Source: Chryseobacterium shigense
GTDB lineage: Bacteria > Bacteroidota > Bacteroidia > Flavobacteriales > Weeksellaceae
DNA: 64,000 nt
NCBI RefSeq assembly: GCF_014207845.1
Contig: NZ_JACHLC010000001.1
Coordinates: forward strand, 1,240,001 to 1,304,000
Reading direction: 5' to 3'
Every line of letters begins with the position of its first letter. Within the stretch, counting starts at the first letter, position 1. A program made the position numbers and the translations under genes. A model generated the notes under the pieces. The model saw nothing but the letters and a program-made list of their open reading frames with translations. It was not told where the DNA came from and ran no database searches. Below, piece after piece: positions 24,843 through 33,658 of the stretch.

Positions 24843-24872
24843 TGTTAGATTTGTAATGAAAATCATCTAACA
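24843..24872 (+). promoter_or_regulatory. Promoter and operator-like palindrome of the DtxR/MntR gene
   Basis: A perfect inverted repeat, TGTTAGAT (24843-24850) and ATCTAACA (24865-24872), spaced by 14 bp. The -7 box TAGATTTG (24846-24853) overlaps the left arm and the TTG start codon at 24875 follows the right arm. A regulator bound here would block its own promoter. Confidence 0.65.
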
Positions 24873-24874
24873 TT

Positions 24875-25528
24875 TTGAGAACAACATTAACAGAAGAAAA
24901 TTATCTGAAGGCTTTGTTTCATTTAGTTGACAATGAAGGGAAAGTAACGATCAATGAGCTCAGCAAATTTTTAAACGTGAAAATGCCGAGCGTAAACAAT
25001 ATGATGAAGAAGTTTGCCGAGAAAAAATGGGTAGTCTATGAAACCTATAAACCTCTGGTAGTTACAGAAAACGGAAAACGTGAAGCTGCACTGGTAGTCC
25101 GCAAACACAGGCTTACCGAAATGTTCCTGGTAAAAAAAATGAACTTTGGGTGGGAAAATGTACACGAAATTGCAGAACAACTGGAACACGTTCATTCACA
25201 GGTATTTTTCGACAAAATGGATGAAATTCTCGATTATCCTAAATTCGATCCGCACGGAGAACCCATTCCGGACAAAGACGGAAACATTATCTCTCAGGAT
25301 CTCCAGAAACTGAGCGCCTGCACCGTTGGAGAAACAGTAATATTTGCTTCTGTTACCCTTTCAGATGATGGTTTTTTAAGTTACCTGAATGAAAGAAAAC
25401 TTCTTCTGAATACGAGGATCAAAATCATTAAAATTGAAGAATTCGACAAATCCATGACCATAGAAATTGGAAATACCAAAGAAATTCTCAGCAGAAAAGC
25501 TACGGAAATAATATTGGTGAAGAAATAA
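24875..25528 (+). CDS. DtxR/MntR-family metal-dependent regulator
   Basis: A 217-residue regulator, start TTG at 24875. The N-terminal winged HTH (LTEENYLKALFHLVDNEGKVTINELSKFLNVKMPSVNNMMKKFAEKKWVVYE) is followed by the dimer/metal domain with the typical ligands (RKHRLTEMFLVKKMNFGWENVHEIAEQLEHVHSQVFFDKMDEIL) and then a FeoA/SH3-like C-terminal domain (VGETVIFASVTLSDDGFLSYL ... SRKATEIILVKK). Senses Mn(II) or Fe(II) and represses metal uptake genes. A palindrome overlaps its own promoter. No transporter gene is next to it. Confidence 0.93.
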   Translation: MRTTLTEENYLKALFHLVDNEGKVTINELSKFLNVKMPSVNNMMKKFAEKKWVVYETYKPLVVTENGKREAALVVRKHRLTEMFLVKKMNFGWENVHEIAEQLEHVHSQVFFDKMDEILDYPKFDPHGEPIPDKDGNIISQDLQKLSACTVGETVIFASVTLSDDGFLSYLNERKLLLNTRIKIIKIEEFDKSMTIEIGNTKEILSRKATEIILVKK

Positions 25529-25534
25529 ATACGA

Positions 25535-25561
25535 TGGTGGCTTCGAGAGCCTCAGCCACCA
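25535..25561. repeat. 27-bp palindromic repeat, copy 2
   Basis: TGGTGGCTTCGAGAGCCTCA then GCCACCA, arms TGGTGGC / GCCACCA. The 3' flank AATGCAGC resembles AATGCTGC behind copy 3. The ATG at 25534 that opens the long reading frame here is made by the repeat and is not a real start. Confidence 0.85.
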
Positions 25562-25596
25562 ATGCAGCATACATTATAGAACAACGCAAAAAACAA

Positions 25597-26880
25597 ATGA
25601 GAATCATTCTATCAACAGCAATCATGCTGGCATTTTTTAATACAACAAAAGCTCAAAAAATATTCACGTCTGATATTGACAACTTTTGGATTGCTTATGA
25701 CCATATCCGGAAAACGGAAAACAATAAAAAAGAAATTCTGGAAACCTCTTTTCTGAATAAAAAAACGGAAGGATTAAAGGATTTCATGGAAATCAAACAG
25801 TTTGGCGGAAACGATTATCTTACCGTAATTGAAAAATACCCCCAATTCTGGAATTCCATCCGTAAAAATACTTTTATTGACAGCAAAAAAATCAGTTCAA
25901 TAAACCTGGCTCTGAAGAAACTAAAACTGCTTTATCCCAACAATTCAACCGGAAATATTTATTATACCATTGGAGCTTTAAAATCTGGGGGAACAACCCA
26001 TAATGAAGATTTGCTTTTGGGAATTGAAAAAATTGTAGGGGATAAAAATACAATAGTTTCTGAATTTGATAATGAAAACCTTCAGAAAATGTTTTTGTAT
26101 ATCAATAATTCACAACTGGAGCACATCACCGTTCATGAATTTGCTCATACCTTTCAAAAAAAGGGTGAAATTAACGTACTGTCAAAAGCTATAAAGGAAG
26201 GCTCCTGTGATCTTATTGCAGAATTAACGATGAACAAAAAGTTTTCTTCACAATATATGGATTATGGATTTAAAAATTATGATAAGGTAAAAACCCTATT
26301 CAAAAATGAAATGCTTACCCATAACTTTGAAAACTGGTTTTATAATAGCAGTACAAGTAAAAATCCCGATTTAGGCTATTTTGTAGGATATGTTATTTCT
26401 AAAAAATACTATGACAATTCAAAAAATAAGAAAAGCGCAATTAAAGAAATCATCGAATTGGATTTTAATAGTGAAGAGGCAATATTTCAGTTTTTAGAAA
26501 AATCAGAATTCTTTGAAGAAAATATTGAGGAAATAAAATCTGTATATAAAGACAAGCAGCCAAAGGTTGTCCGGATTATCGGATTTGAAAACAACAGTCA
26601 AAATGTAGATCCGAAGATAAAACAGATCCAGATCGTATTTTCAAAACCAATGAATGAAAATGTTTCCATTAATTTTTCAAAATTTGGCAAAGAACATTTT
26701 CCGTTAAAAAAAATTACAGGCTTAGACAACACAAAAACAATCCTCGCGCTTGAAACAGTTGATTTACAGCCTGACACTGAATACGACTTTTACATTACAG
26801 ACCGGGGAACAAAATCTGAAGAAGGTTATCCTTTTCCGGAGCAGGAATATAAAATATCATTTAAAACTGAAAAAAAATAG
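25597..26880 (+). CDS. Exported zinc metalloprotease-like protein with C-terminal Ig-like domain
   Basis: About 427 residues from ATG at 25597 (MRIILSTAIMLAFFNTTKAQ is a clean signal peptide). The frame extends upstream to 25534 through a repeat and is rejected. Zinc motif HEFAH at about residues 180-184 with HITV before it, and a downstream EGSCDLIAEL whose Glu would be the third ligand: a gluzincin arrangement. The last 100 residues (VRIIGFENNSQNVDPKIKQIQIVFSKPMNENVSI ... YDFYITDRGTKSEEGYPFPEQEYKISFKTE) form a Big_5-type Ig-like domain. No T9SS tail is visible, so it is periplasmic or secreted by another route. Substrate unknown. Confidence 0.8.
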   Translation: MRIILSTAIMLAFFNTTKAQKIFTSDIDNFWIAYDHIRKTENNKKEILETSFLNKKTEGLKDFMEIKQFGGNDYLTVIEKYPQFWNSIRKNTFIDSKKISSINLALKKLKLLYPNNSTGNIYYTIGALKSGGTTHNEDLLLGIEKIVGDKNTIVSEFDNENLQKMFLYINNSQLEHITVHEFAHTFQKKGEINVLSKAIKEGSCDLIAELTMNKKFSSQYMDYGFKNYDKVKTLFKNEMLTHNFENWFYNSSTSKNPDLGYFVGYVISKKYYDNSKNKKSAIKEIIELDFNSEEAIFQFLEKSEFFEENIEEIKSVYKDKQPKVVRIIGFENNSQNVDPKIKQIQIVFSKPMNENVSINFSKFGKEHFPLKKITGLDNTKTILALETVDLQPDTEYDFYITDRGTKSEEGYPFPEQEYKISFKTEKK

Positions 26881-26910
26881 CTTCTGGCCCATGTAAATAA
26901 GTTAGTGTAT

Positions 26911-26937
26911 TGGTGGCTTCGGGAGCCTCAGTCACCA
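26911..26937 (+). repeat. 27-bp palindromic repeat, copy 3
   Basis: TGGTGGCTTCGGGAGCCTCA then GTCACCA; one base of the right arm differs from copy 4. Followed by AATGCTGC, as in copy 2. Confidence 0.85.
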
Positions 26938-26990
26938 ATGCTGCTCAAAATTATCATAAGAAATAACAGGCAGACGGCTAAAATTACAAC

Positions 26991-27017
26991 TGGTGGCTGA
27001 GGCTCCCGAAGCCACCA
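26991..27017 (-). repeat. 27-bp palindromic repeat, copy 4 (inverted)
   Basis: Reverse complement of copy 3 with one difference: reads TGGTGGCTGAGGCTCCCGAA then GCCACCA on the plus strand. Copies 3 and 4 face each other 53 bp apart, so together they could fold into one long hairpin between the convergent metalloprotease and aminotransferase genes. Confidence 0.85.
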
Positions 27018-27024
27018 GAACCTA

Positions 27025-28188
27025 TCATTCCAATATTTCCAAAACCCTTGCGATTTCCTCATTAGTATTGAAATAGTGTGGCGACAAACGGATAGCCCTA
27101 TCCAGACCTTTCAATGTAAAATCAATCAAAGCATTACTTTTATTGCTTACTGAAAAATATACGTTGTTTTCTTTCAGTATTTTGTAAATATTTTCAATAT
27201 TACCGTCCTGGGGAACAAAAGTTACAATACTGCATAAATTCTGTCCTTGATCCAATACCTTTAAGCCATTGTTTTGCAGGCGTTGTCTCAAATCTTCTGC
27301 AAGTTTTCTATTATAATTTTCAATATTCTCCAAGCCAATTTCATTCGCATATTTCAAGGCTTCCGTAAATCCAAGAAGCGAGCTGATTGAAGTTTCCCAC
27401 AGCTCAAATCTTTTAGCAGTTTTCAGTAATGTATAATCATCAAAATCCGTCCATTGCGCACCGTTCATATCCAGAAATACAGGAACCATATTTCTTTCTA
27501 AAACCCTGTCTGAAACATATAAGAACCCAGTTCCTCTTGGACCGCGCATAAATTTCCTACCCGTAGCAGTAAGAAAATCACAGCCTATTTTCTCAACATC
27601 TACAGCCATCTGACCAACAGACTGACAGGCATCAACAAGAAATAATACATCATATTGACGGCAGATCTTTCCAACTCCTTCCACATTCTGAATTAAACCG
27701 GAATTGGTAGGAATATGAGTAACAGCAACAAGCTTCGGATTATATTTTCTGATTATATTTTCAAGATCTTCAAGATCCAGCTCATGATCAGGAAGATTTT
27801 TAACCCTGATCAGCTTAACTCCCCTCTTTTTCTGCAGTGAAAAAAAAGCCATCTGGTTCGAGATATAATCATCGTTGGTAGTAATGATGACATCCCCGTC
27901 TTTGAATTCAATGCTGGACAAAGCTTTGGCATAAGCATCAGTAGAACTTACCGTAAAGGCAATATTTTCAGGCCTTGCGTTGATTATTTTGGCTGCTTCC
28001 TCATAAAACCTGTTAACGTGTTTCTCATTTTTGTCCGCAGCTTCATAGGCTCCGTATTGCTGTTCCAAAAGAATGTGATCCGTCATTGCTTTAACCACGG
28101 TCGAAGGCATCAGTGATCCTCCTGCGCTGTTTAAAAATATTTTATCCGCACAACCAATTGTATTTTGTCTTATGATATTTAGATCCAT
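27025..28188 (-). CDS. Class V aminotransferase (PLP-dependent)
   Basis: A 387-residue enzyme of the class V/cysteine desulfurase-like group. Visible: FLNSAGGSLMPSTVVKAM near 18, PENIAFTVSSTDAYAKAL, LVDACQSVGQMAVDVE with PLP-contacting Asp186 and Gln189, and the PLP Lys212 in TATGRKFMRGPRGTGFLY. The active-site Cys loop of true cysteine desulfurases is not evident, so isopenicillin-N-epimerase-like or selenocysteine-lyase-like chemistry is as likely. Single gene on the minus strand, ending beside repeat copy 4. Confidence 0.88.
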   Translation of the reverse strand: MDLNIIRQNTIGCADKIFLNSAGGSLMPSTVVKAMTDHILLEQQYGAYEAADKNEKHVNRFYEEAAKIINARPENIAFTVSSTDAYAKALSSIEFKDGDVIITTNDDYISNQMAFFSLQKKRGVKLIRVKNLPDHELDLEDLENIIRKYNPKLVAVTHIPTNSGLIQNVEGVGKICRQYDVLFLVDACQSVGQMAVDVEKIGCDFLTATGRKFMRGPRGTGFLYVSDRVLERNMVPVFLDMNGAQWTDFDDYTLLKTAKRFELWETSISSLLGFTEALKYANEIGLENIENYNRKLAEDLRQRLQNNGLKVLDQGQNLCSIVTFVPQDGNIENIYKILKENNVYFSVSNKSNALIDFTLKGLDRAIRLSPHYFNTNEEIARVLEILE

Positions 28189-28246
28189 ACTATTATTACT
28201 GAATGATTTGAATTTACAAACTGAACTATATTTTTGTTTTATGCAT

Positions 28247-28278
28247 AAAAAAATCCCGAAAATTTCAATCCGGGATTT
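28247..28278 (-). terminator. Terminator downstream of the T6SS genes
   Basis: On the minus strand AATCCCG and CGGGATT pair around a 12-base loop and are followed by T7. It lies just past the tssK-like stop codon at 28297. Confidence 0.85.
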
Positions 28279-28296
28279 ATACTGTTATTTATTCTG

Positions 28297-29436
28297 TTAA
28301 TCTAAAACACTCCAGCCTCTTTTCGGATTGGTATTGGAAGAAACTTCCTGTTCATTAACAATGATATTTTCTTTTCTCTGACCAATATAATCAAGTTCGC
28401 TCAACTTAGAGAAAATTATTTCCAGGCTGCGTAACATCTGTTGGATATACAATAAGGGTTCTCCGCAATTATGATGGTCATAATTAGTTTCTGCCACTAT
28501 TGAAAGCTGGTTTAATAAGGTATGAGGTGCAATTTCACTCCATTCCAAGCTGTAGTTCAACATTTCTTCCAGTTCTGCCGGAACTAAAAGCTGGGTTGAA
28601 TTATAAAGATGAAGCGCCAGTTTTGCAAATGACTCGATTAAAAATACAGGCGGCTGCCACGGAATAATATTCCTGAACTGGAAATACATATCTCCAAACG
28701 TATTCACCATGGTAGTACACAAAAACTTAACGTTCTGTGCCAATGCTGTATTCTGGTTTTTATGAGATGCTTTCTGAATGATTTTAAATGCATACTGCTG
28801 CAGGTTTCCAATGGATTTTGCGTAGCTACTGTAATAATCCAACAAAGCAGGATGGCTCTGGATAGAGGTACAAGGCGGGATAAAATTAGAATCTACCTGT
28901 GCTATATTGGCCCTTAAATCTACTTTTCCGATAATAAGATAGTTTCCTCCGGAATAGCTGCTGTTCAGTGAAGTTACCGGAAGAAGTTCAATATGGTGGT
29001 TCGGCTGTGTGTTTGGATGGCGCGGTGGAATCTCTTCTGGATCAATATCTCCAAAAGGTACCTTGTCAAAAGGGTTTACAGAGATCAGGATGTAATAATC
29101 CCCGTCTGCCTGCTCTTCGGACATGGATTTTGCCAGGGATTTAACGCTTACTCTTCTGTCGCTCAAATCTATACGGTAACCCGCCATTGTAATGGCGCTG
29201 CATCTTTTGATAACAAGCTGTACATCATTGGTAGCGGTATTGTGAACATCGAATATTGTTTTATCCGTAAATTCGTTAGGAATAGGCAGAAGTCCGTAAT
29301 TATATGTAGTGATCCCAAGCGAGCTGGAATCCCTGATGGTGTCAATTAAAAAATTATCCTGATCATTAAGGTGTCGCTGGGAAACTTTCATCCCGTCTAC
29401 CCAATTGATCGCAAAATGCTTAATAGGCTGTATCAT
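28297..29436 (-). CDS. tssK: T6SS(iii) baseplate protein TssK
   Basis: A 379-residue protein. The N-terminal segment INWVDGMKVSQRHLNDQDNFL is the TssK signature, where the protein caps a baseplate wedge and docks to the membrane part. Further marks are YYILISVNPFDKVPFGDIDPEEIPPRHPN and a helical middle region with FPWQPPVFLIESFAKL-like pattern. The short length compared with proteobacterial TssK (about 440) fits the Bacteroidota T6SS(iii) type. Third gene of a tssG-tssN-tssK run, 26 bp after tssN. Confidence 0.85.
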   Translation of the reverse strand: MIQPIKHFAINWVDGMKVSQRHLNDQDNFLIDTIRDSSSLGITTYNYGLLPIPNEFTDKTIFDVHNTATNDVQLVIKRCSAITMAGYRIDLSDRRVSVKSLAKSMSEEQADGDYYILISVNPFDKVPFGDIDPEEIPPRHPNTQPNHHIELLPVTSLNSSYSGGNYLIIGKVDLRANIAQVDSNFIPPCTSIQSHPALLDYYSSYAKSIGNLQQYAFKIIQKASHKNQNTALAQNVKFLCTTMVNTFGDMYFQFRNIIPWQPPVFLIESFAKLALHLYNSTQLLVPAELEEMLNYSLEWSEIAPHTLLNQLSIVAETNYDHHNCGEPLLYIQQMLRSLEIIFSKLSELDYIGQRKENIIVNEQEVSSNTNPKRGWSVLD

Positions 29437-29462
29437 AGTTAATACTTTTTAAATTTGTGTGA

Positions 29463-30365
29463 TTATGATTTTTTCAATACTCCTTCTTCCTCATGCTGGA
29501 TCACTCTTTTGCAGATCACTACTTCATTTTCTGAAATACCGTTCATAGAGATATCCTGATCGAAATCAATATATTTTCTAAAGCTGAAAAACGATTTTTT
29601 GGTGTAAAAAATCCAGTAATAAGGCTCTTTTTCTATATCTGAAAGGTGGATGATTGAGTTTGGATTTTTATGGTTGTAGTCGTCAACCACTCTATAAAAC
29701 CAGTCTCCGAAGGTTACCCCGGTCGGAAGTGTTTTGGCTTTGATCCTGAAACGGTTGGCATCTTCAAGGTTTTTGCTTAATTCTACATTCAATACCATTA
29801 ATCTGTCAAAATCCGCCCCTTCAAAATCCGGAAGCTTCTGGTCCGGCGAGTATCTCCATGTTTTATAGATATCAAAAGGAATGCTTATAAACTGAACATA
29901 GCAATAGTAAAACACCATCGGAACAAGGAAAATCACCATGCTCGTAGCAGCCATAACCGAATATCCTGCTCCTTTACTGATCCAGTTAAAGATCAGGGTA
30001 AACAGATATCCTCCAAAAGCAATACATGTTAATGAAAGAATGGATTCAAACAGAATACTCATTCCTACAGAATCAATATGTTTCCTGAAATATCTGTGTA
30101 GCAAATTAACGTGAATAATACCAAAAATAAGATAAATAACTTGTGCTATAAGATACCAGTACGGATTAAAAAGGTTTCCTGCAAAACCAAAGATCCCGGG
30201 CAAAGCCAAACATAAACTGCACAGAAGAACGTATATAATAATGACTTTAATTTTAATCGCAGGCTTGTTTCTTCTGATAATACCCAGAATAATCATCATA
30301 ATTATTGCGATTAAAGGCATTAAAATATACCTTAAAAAAATACCTTTTACTGAAGAAATTTCCAT
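29463..30365 (-). CDS. tssN: T6SS(iii) membrane protein TssN
   Basis: A 300-residue protein with about seven hydrophobic segments in the first 165 residues (IFLRYILMPLIAIIMMIILGII; VIIIYVLLCSLCLALPGIFGF; YWLIAQVIYLIFGIIHV and others) and a soluble C-terminal half (LVVLNVELSKNLEDANRFRIKAKTLP-like, FGDWFYRVVDDYNHKNP). TssN is one of the proteins found only in T6SS(iii), where it is thought to replace the TssJLM membrane complex. Located between tssG and tssK. A TAnnTTTG box (TAAATTTG) lies 12 bp upstream of its start, so it may also be expressed separately from tssG. Confidence 0.82.
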   Translation of the reverse strand: MEISSVKGIFLRYILMPLIAIIMMIILGIIRRNKPAIKIKVIIIYVLLCSLCLALPGIFGFAGNLFNPYWYLIAQVIYLIFGIIHVNLLHRYFRKHIDSVGMSILFESILSLTCIAFGGYLFTLIFNWISKGAGYSVMAATSMVIFLVPMVFYYCYVQFISIPFDIYKTWRYSPDQKLPDFEGADFDRLMVLNVELSKNLEDANRFRIKAKTLPTGVTFGDWFYRVVDDYNHKNPNSIIHLSDIEKEPYYWIFYTKKSFFSFRKYIDFDQDISMNGISENEVVICKRVIQHEEEGVLKKS

Positions 30366-30376
30366 TCGTTTCTTTT

Positions 30377-30384
30377 CAAATTTA
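30377..30384 (-). promoter_or_regulatory. Possible internal -7 element before tssN
   Basis: TAAATTTG on the minus strand, full match to TAnnTTTG, 12 bp before the tssN ATG. No convincing -33 TTG at the usual distance. Confidence 0.4.
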
Positions 30385-30420
30385 TACTTTGTTGGTAATT
30401 GTAAATATAATTAAATTATT

Positions 30421-31362
30421 TTAGAGAAATGTAGAATATCCCAGCCGGCTGGCATTTCTGTCATCATCTTCAAGACTGAACGAATATTCTTCCTTTTCCG
30501 TAACGAAGTTTTCCTCCACATCTACCGTTACCGGAAGAAAATAATCATATAAAGCCTGAAGAACCTTTCTGAACGGGCTTCCGGAAATATACCTTTTCAT
30601 TTCAGTATAAGGAATCGGGCCTATATTCACTACCCAGTTCCGCTGTCCGTCCATATGTTTTCCGCTTGGAATATAGGTAACTCCCAGTTTAGAATTCCCC
30701 AGTAACATTGAATCGTCATTTCTCTCTATCCTGTCGATAACATTCGGGGCAAAAGTAACTTCTACCGGAACCTGAAGAAAAGCCGTCATACATCTTTCAA
30801 ACCATTTTTTATCTCCCCTGATCTGATGAAAAAAGGGTAACAGGTAAATGAAAATATAAGCATTCTGCTTATCCAGCAGTTTTATCAGCGGCCAAAGTTC
30901 ACTTACGGTATCCAAAAGTGTGTCCGTACCACTTGAAATATCAAACTCTGATTCTTTAAGCAGGGAACTGATTTCTGTAAAAAAAACTTCCAGTTCAAAA
31001 GGCTTGAAAAATTTCCGGGCGTCCTCTTCTACTCTTTTCTGTTTACGGATTTCACGTACCACTGAATCCACATTTTTTCGGGAAGCTCCTAAGGATGGCG
31101 GATGGAAAAGCCCTTCCGGCAGATAATCATAAATACCTTCCCTGTAAGTCTCTATGGTAAAAACTTCCTCATCAAATCCCAAATAACTGCTCGAAATACT
31201 TTTGATATCTTTAAGATAAGCACGGTCATTAATCCCGATTCTTTCTATAAATATATTGCTTACCGCACGATGATATTTCAAAAGATTGACCGCCACGGCT
31301 TCAGCTTTGAAGTCGGTCTGCAGTTTATTGTAATACATGTCTACAATATTATTCTCATACAT
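30421..31362 (-). CDS. tssG: T6SS(iii) baseplate protein TssG-like
   Basis: A 313-residue protein. The C-terminal part (MLLGNSKLGVTYIPSGKHMDGQRNWVVNIGPIPYTEMKRY) matches the TssG pattern of LG...LG...v.d....f.i.iGP(I/L) found in the second half of TssG proteins. TssG forms the baseplate wedge together with TssF and TssE. Those partners are not in the window. First gene of the minus-strand run tssG-tssN-tssK. Identification is by motif and by the two clear neighbours. Confidence 0.75.
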   Translation of the reverse strand: MYENNIVDMYYNKLQTDFKAEAVAVNLLKYHRAVSNIFIERIGINDRAYLKDIKSISSSYLGFDEEVFTIETYREGIYDYLPEGLFHPPSLGASRKNVDSVVREIRKQKRVEEDARKFFKPFELEVFFTEISSLLKESEFDISSGTDTLLDTVSELWPLIKLLDKQNAYIFIYLLPFFHQIRGDKKWFERCMTAFLQVPVEVTFAPNVIDRIERNDDSMLLGNSKLGVTYIPSGKHMDGQRNWVVNIGPIPYTEMKRYISGSPFRKVLQALYDYFLPVTVDVEENFVTEKEEYSFSLEDDDRNASRLGYSTFL

Positions 31363-31711
31363 AGTGTTTCCTGTGATTATGACTTGTAAAGATAATATAT
31401 CTCATAAGTTTGAAAAAATAATTCGGCTATAATTTTATTCTAAAATACTAATTTATTGACACTAAAAGGAATATTCTGTGATAAATTCCGTAAAAATACG
31501 GTAATACTGCTTCTTCAATGGATTTCAGGTTCCAAATTAAAAGTAAATGCAGCCGCTGACAGGCAGAATTTTATAATCTGTTTAAAATTTAAGTGTAATC
31601 TGTTTATTCAGATTAATTTTTATTAACATTTCTGAAGTAAGAAATTGATTATAATTGATGCTTGTTCCGAAACCGGGCCGTATCTTTGCAGCTTGTAAAA
31701 TGTTATTTATA
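31363..31711. other. Divergent promoter region of the T6SS and nuclease genes
   Basis: About 350 bp. The only clear element is the rightward promoter before the nuclease gene. For the T6SS side, TATCTTTA at about 31384-31391 on the minus strand is a 7 of 8 match to TAnnTTTG. No other ORF or RNA was recognised. Confidence 0.4.
31662..31688 (+). promoter_or_regulatory. Promoter of the S1/P1 nuclease gene
   Basis: TATCTTTG at 31681-31688 is a full -7 match; TTG at 31662-31664 is a possible -33 box at a shortened spacing. The frame-opening TTG at 31655 lies upstream of this promoter, which supports the start at 31712. Confidence 0.55.
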
Positions 31712-32503
31712 ATGAAAAGTATTTATTCTAAAATTCTGATTTTAGCATTCATTTCATCCTCACTTTACTCTTATGCATGGGGACTTACGGGGCACCGTAT
31801 TATTGCAGAAATTGCAGAAAACCACCTGTCCGGTAAAGCAAGAAGGGAAATAAAAAAAATAATGGGTAAAGAACGCCTGGCTTACTGGGCAAACTGGCCG
31901 GACTTCATCAAATCCGATACCACCGGTGTCTGGAAGCAGGCTTCATCATGGCATTATGTAAATATTGATCCGCAGGCAGACTTTAAAGCTTTTGGCCAGA
32001 ACCTGAAAATGCAGGCAGGTCCAAGTCTTTATACACAGATCAACACCTTATCCAGCCAGATCAAGGATGAAAAAACGTCTGAAAAGGACAGAAAAATTGC
32101 CCTGATTTTCCTTATTCATATTATGGGAGACCTTTCCCAGCCTCTTCACGTAGGAAGAGCGGAAGACCTTGGCGGAAACAAAATCAATGTTACTTATTTC
32201 GGGGATAAAACCAATCTTCACTCTGTATGGGACGGAAAGCTGGTAGATTCACAGAAATACAGCTATACGGAATATGCCGGTCTTTTAGATATTAAATCCA
32301 AGGAAGAAGTAAAGCAAATTCAGGCCGGAACTGTAGAAGACTGGCTGTATGATTCCCACAAGATTGCCAATAAAATCTATGCCCAGACTCCGAACGATTC
32401 AAAATTATCATTTGATTATCAGTATAAATTTAATGATACGCTGGAAAGACAGCTTCTTTACGGAGGCCTCAGACTGGCAAAAGTATTGAATGATCTTTTT
32501 TAA
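31712..32503 (+). CDS. S1/P1-type zinc nuclease, exported
   Basis: About 263 residues from ATG at 31712. Signal peptide MKSIYSKILILAFISSSLYSYA, so the mature protein would begin with Trp (WGLTGHRIIAEIAENHL), which matches P1 nuclease, where the N-terminal Trp itself binds zinc. Further zinc ligands: ANWPDFIKSD, SSWHYVNID, FLIHIMGDLSQPLHVG, HSVWDGKLV. Length is typical. The enzyme cleaves single-stranded DNA/RNA at 3' phosphates after export. Single gene with terminator. Confidence 0.93.
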   Translation: MKSIYSKILILAFISSSLYSYAWGLTGHRIIAEIAENHLSGKARREIKKIMGKERLAYWANWPDFIKSDTTGVWKQASSWHYVNIDPQADFKAFGQNLKMQAGPSLYTQINTLSSQIKDEKTSEKDRKIALIFLIHIMGDLSQPLHVGRAEDLGGNKINVTYFGDKTNLHSVWDGKLVDSQKYSYTEYAGLLDIKSKEEVKQIQAGTVEDWLYDSHKIANKIYAQTPNDSKLSFDYQYKFNDTLERQLLYGGLRLAKVLNDLF

Positions 32504-32548
32504 TTATTGATCGTCGACTGTTATCAGTTAATAGCTTGTCAAAATAAT

Positions 32549-32574
32549 AAAAGCGGGACTTAGGTTCCGCTTTT
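32549..32574 (+). terminator. Terminator of the nuclease gene
   Basis: AAAAGCGG / CCGCTTTT pair with a small interrupted stem between, followed by GGTTTTTTG. Confidence 0.7.
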
Positions 32575-32738
32575 GGTTTTTTGATTAAAACCCAATGTGT
32601 AAAGTCTCGTTCATGTCTGAAATCTGATATCTCACATCTGAGGTGTGCTTTAATTTAAAAAATAATTAAAAGTGGTGTAACCTTTGTACCTCTTCATGCG
32701 TATAATATACAGTAACTCTTTTTTGAGGATAAAATTAG

Positions 32739-33605
32739 ATGAGACAATTAAAAATCACTAAGCAGGTTACCAACAGGGAAACCGCTTCATTAGACAAGTA
32801 TTTGCAGGAAATTGGTAAAGTGGAACTGATTACTGCGGACGAAGAAGTAGAATTGGCACAAAGAATACGTGCAGGCGACAGAGCAGCACTGGAGAAATTA
32901 ATCAAAGCCAACCTTCGTTTCGTAGTTTCCGTATCCAAACAGTACCAAAACCAAGGTCTTTCTTTACCCGATTTAATTAATGAAGGTAATTTAGGACTGA
33001 TGAAAGCAGCAAAAAGGTACGATGAAACTAGAGGTTTCAAATTTATCTCTTATGCGGTATGGTGGATCCGTCAGTCAATTTTACAGGCTTTAGCTGAACA
33101 GTCCAGAATTGTAAGGCTTCCGCTGAATAAAATCGGTTCCATCAACAAAATCAATAAGGCATACGCTCACCTTGAACAGGAAAACGAAAGACCACCTTCT
33201 CCGGAAGAACTGGCTGAAGTTCTTGACATGAGCGAGGAAGATATTAAAGAATCTATGAAAAACTCCGGAAGACACCTGTCTATGGATGCGCCTTTAGTAG
33301 AAGGTGAAGATTCTAATCTTTATGATGTATTGCGTTCAGGAGAATCTCCGAGTCCGGATAAAGACCTGATGCTTGAATCTCTTCAGATTGAGATTGAAAG
33401 AGCATTGAATACTTTAACTCCAAGAGAGGCCGACTTAGTAAGATTGTACTTCGGACTGAACGGAAAACACCCAATGACTTTAGAAGAAATCGGTGAAACT
33501 TTCGATCTTACAAGAGAGAGAGTTCGTCAGATCAAAGAAAAAGCAATTAAGAGACTAAAACATAATACCAGAAGCAAGATTCTTAAATCTTATTTAGGTA
33601 AATAA
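32739..33605 (+). CDS. rpoD: Primary RNA polymerase sigma factor
   Basis: A 288-residue sigma-70 factor. Region 1.2 is at the N-terminus ([31 protein letters not shown]). Region 2 holds [64 protein letters not shown]. Region 3 follows, and region 4.2 is [28 protein letters not shown]. The short length, without a long region 1.1, is normal for the primary sigma factor of Bacteroidota, which reads the TAnnTTTG/TTG promoters seen across this window. A possible TA-N3-TTTG box lies at 32678-32686. Own terminator. Confidence 0.97.
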   Translation: MRQLKITKQVTNRETASLDKYLQEIGKVELITADEEVELAQRIRAGDRAALEKLIKANLRFVVSVSKQYQNQGLSLPDLINEGNLGLMKAAKRYDETRGFKFISYAVWWIRQSILQALAEQSRIVRLPLNKIGSINKINKAYAHLEQENERPPSPEELAEVLDMSEEDIKESMKNSGRHLSMDAPLVEGEDSNLYDVLRSGESPSPDKDLMLESLQIEIERALNTLTPREADLVRLYFGLNGKHPMTLEEIGETFDLTRERVRQIKEKAIKRLKHNTRSKILKSYLGK

Positions 33606-33625
33606 TTTTAGCGTAAACAATGTAT

Positions 33626-33654
33626 ACGGAGTCTGGTTTCAGGCTCCGTTTTTT
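33626..33654 (+). terminator. Terminator of rpoD
   Basis: ACGGAG-CTG / CAG-CTCCGT stem with a GTTT loop, followed by TTTTTT, 20 bp past the stop. Confidence 0.85.
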
Positions 33655-33658
33655 GTTT

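Noticed and set aside
25534..25596. N-terminal extension of the metalloprotease from ATG at 25534
   Set aside because: Encoded by a palindromic repeat and linker; the real signal peptide starts at 25597.
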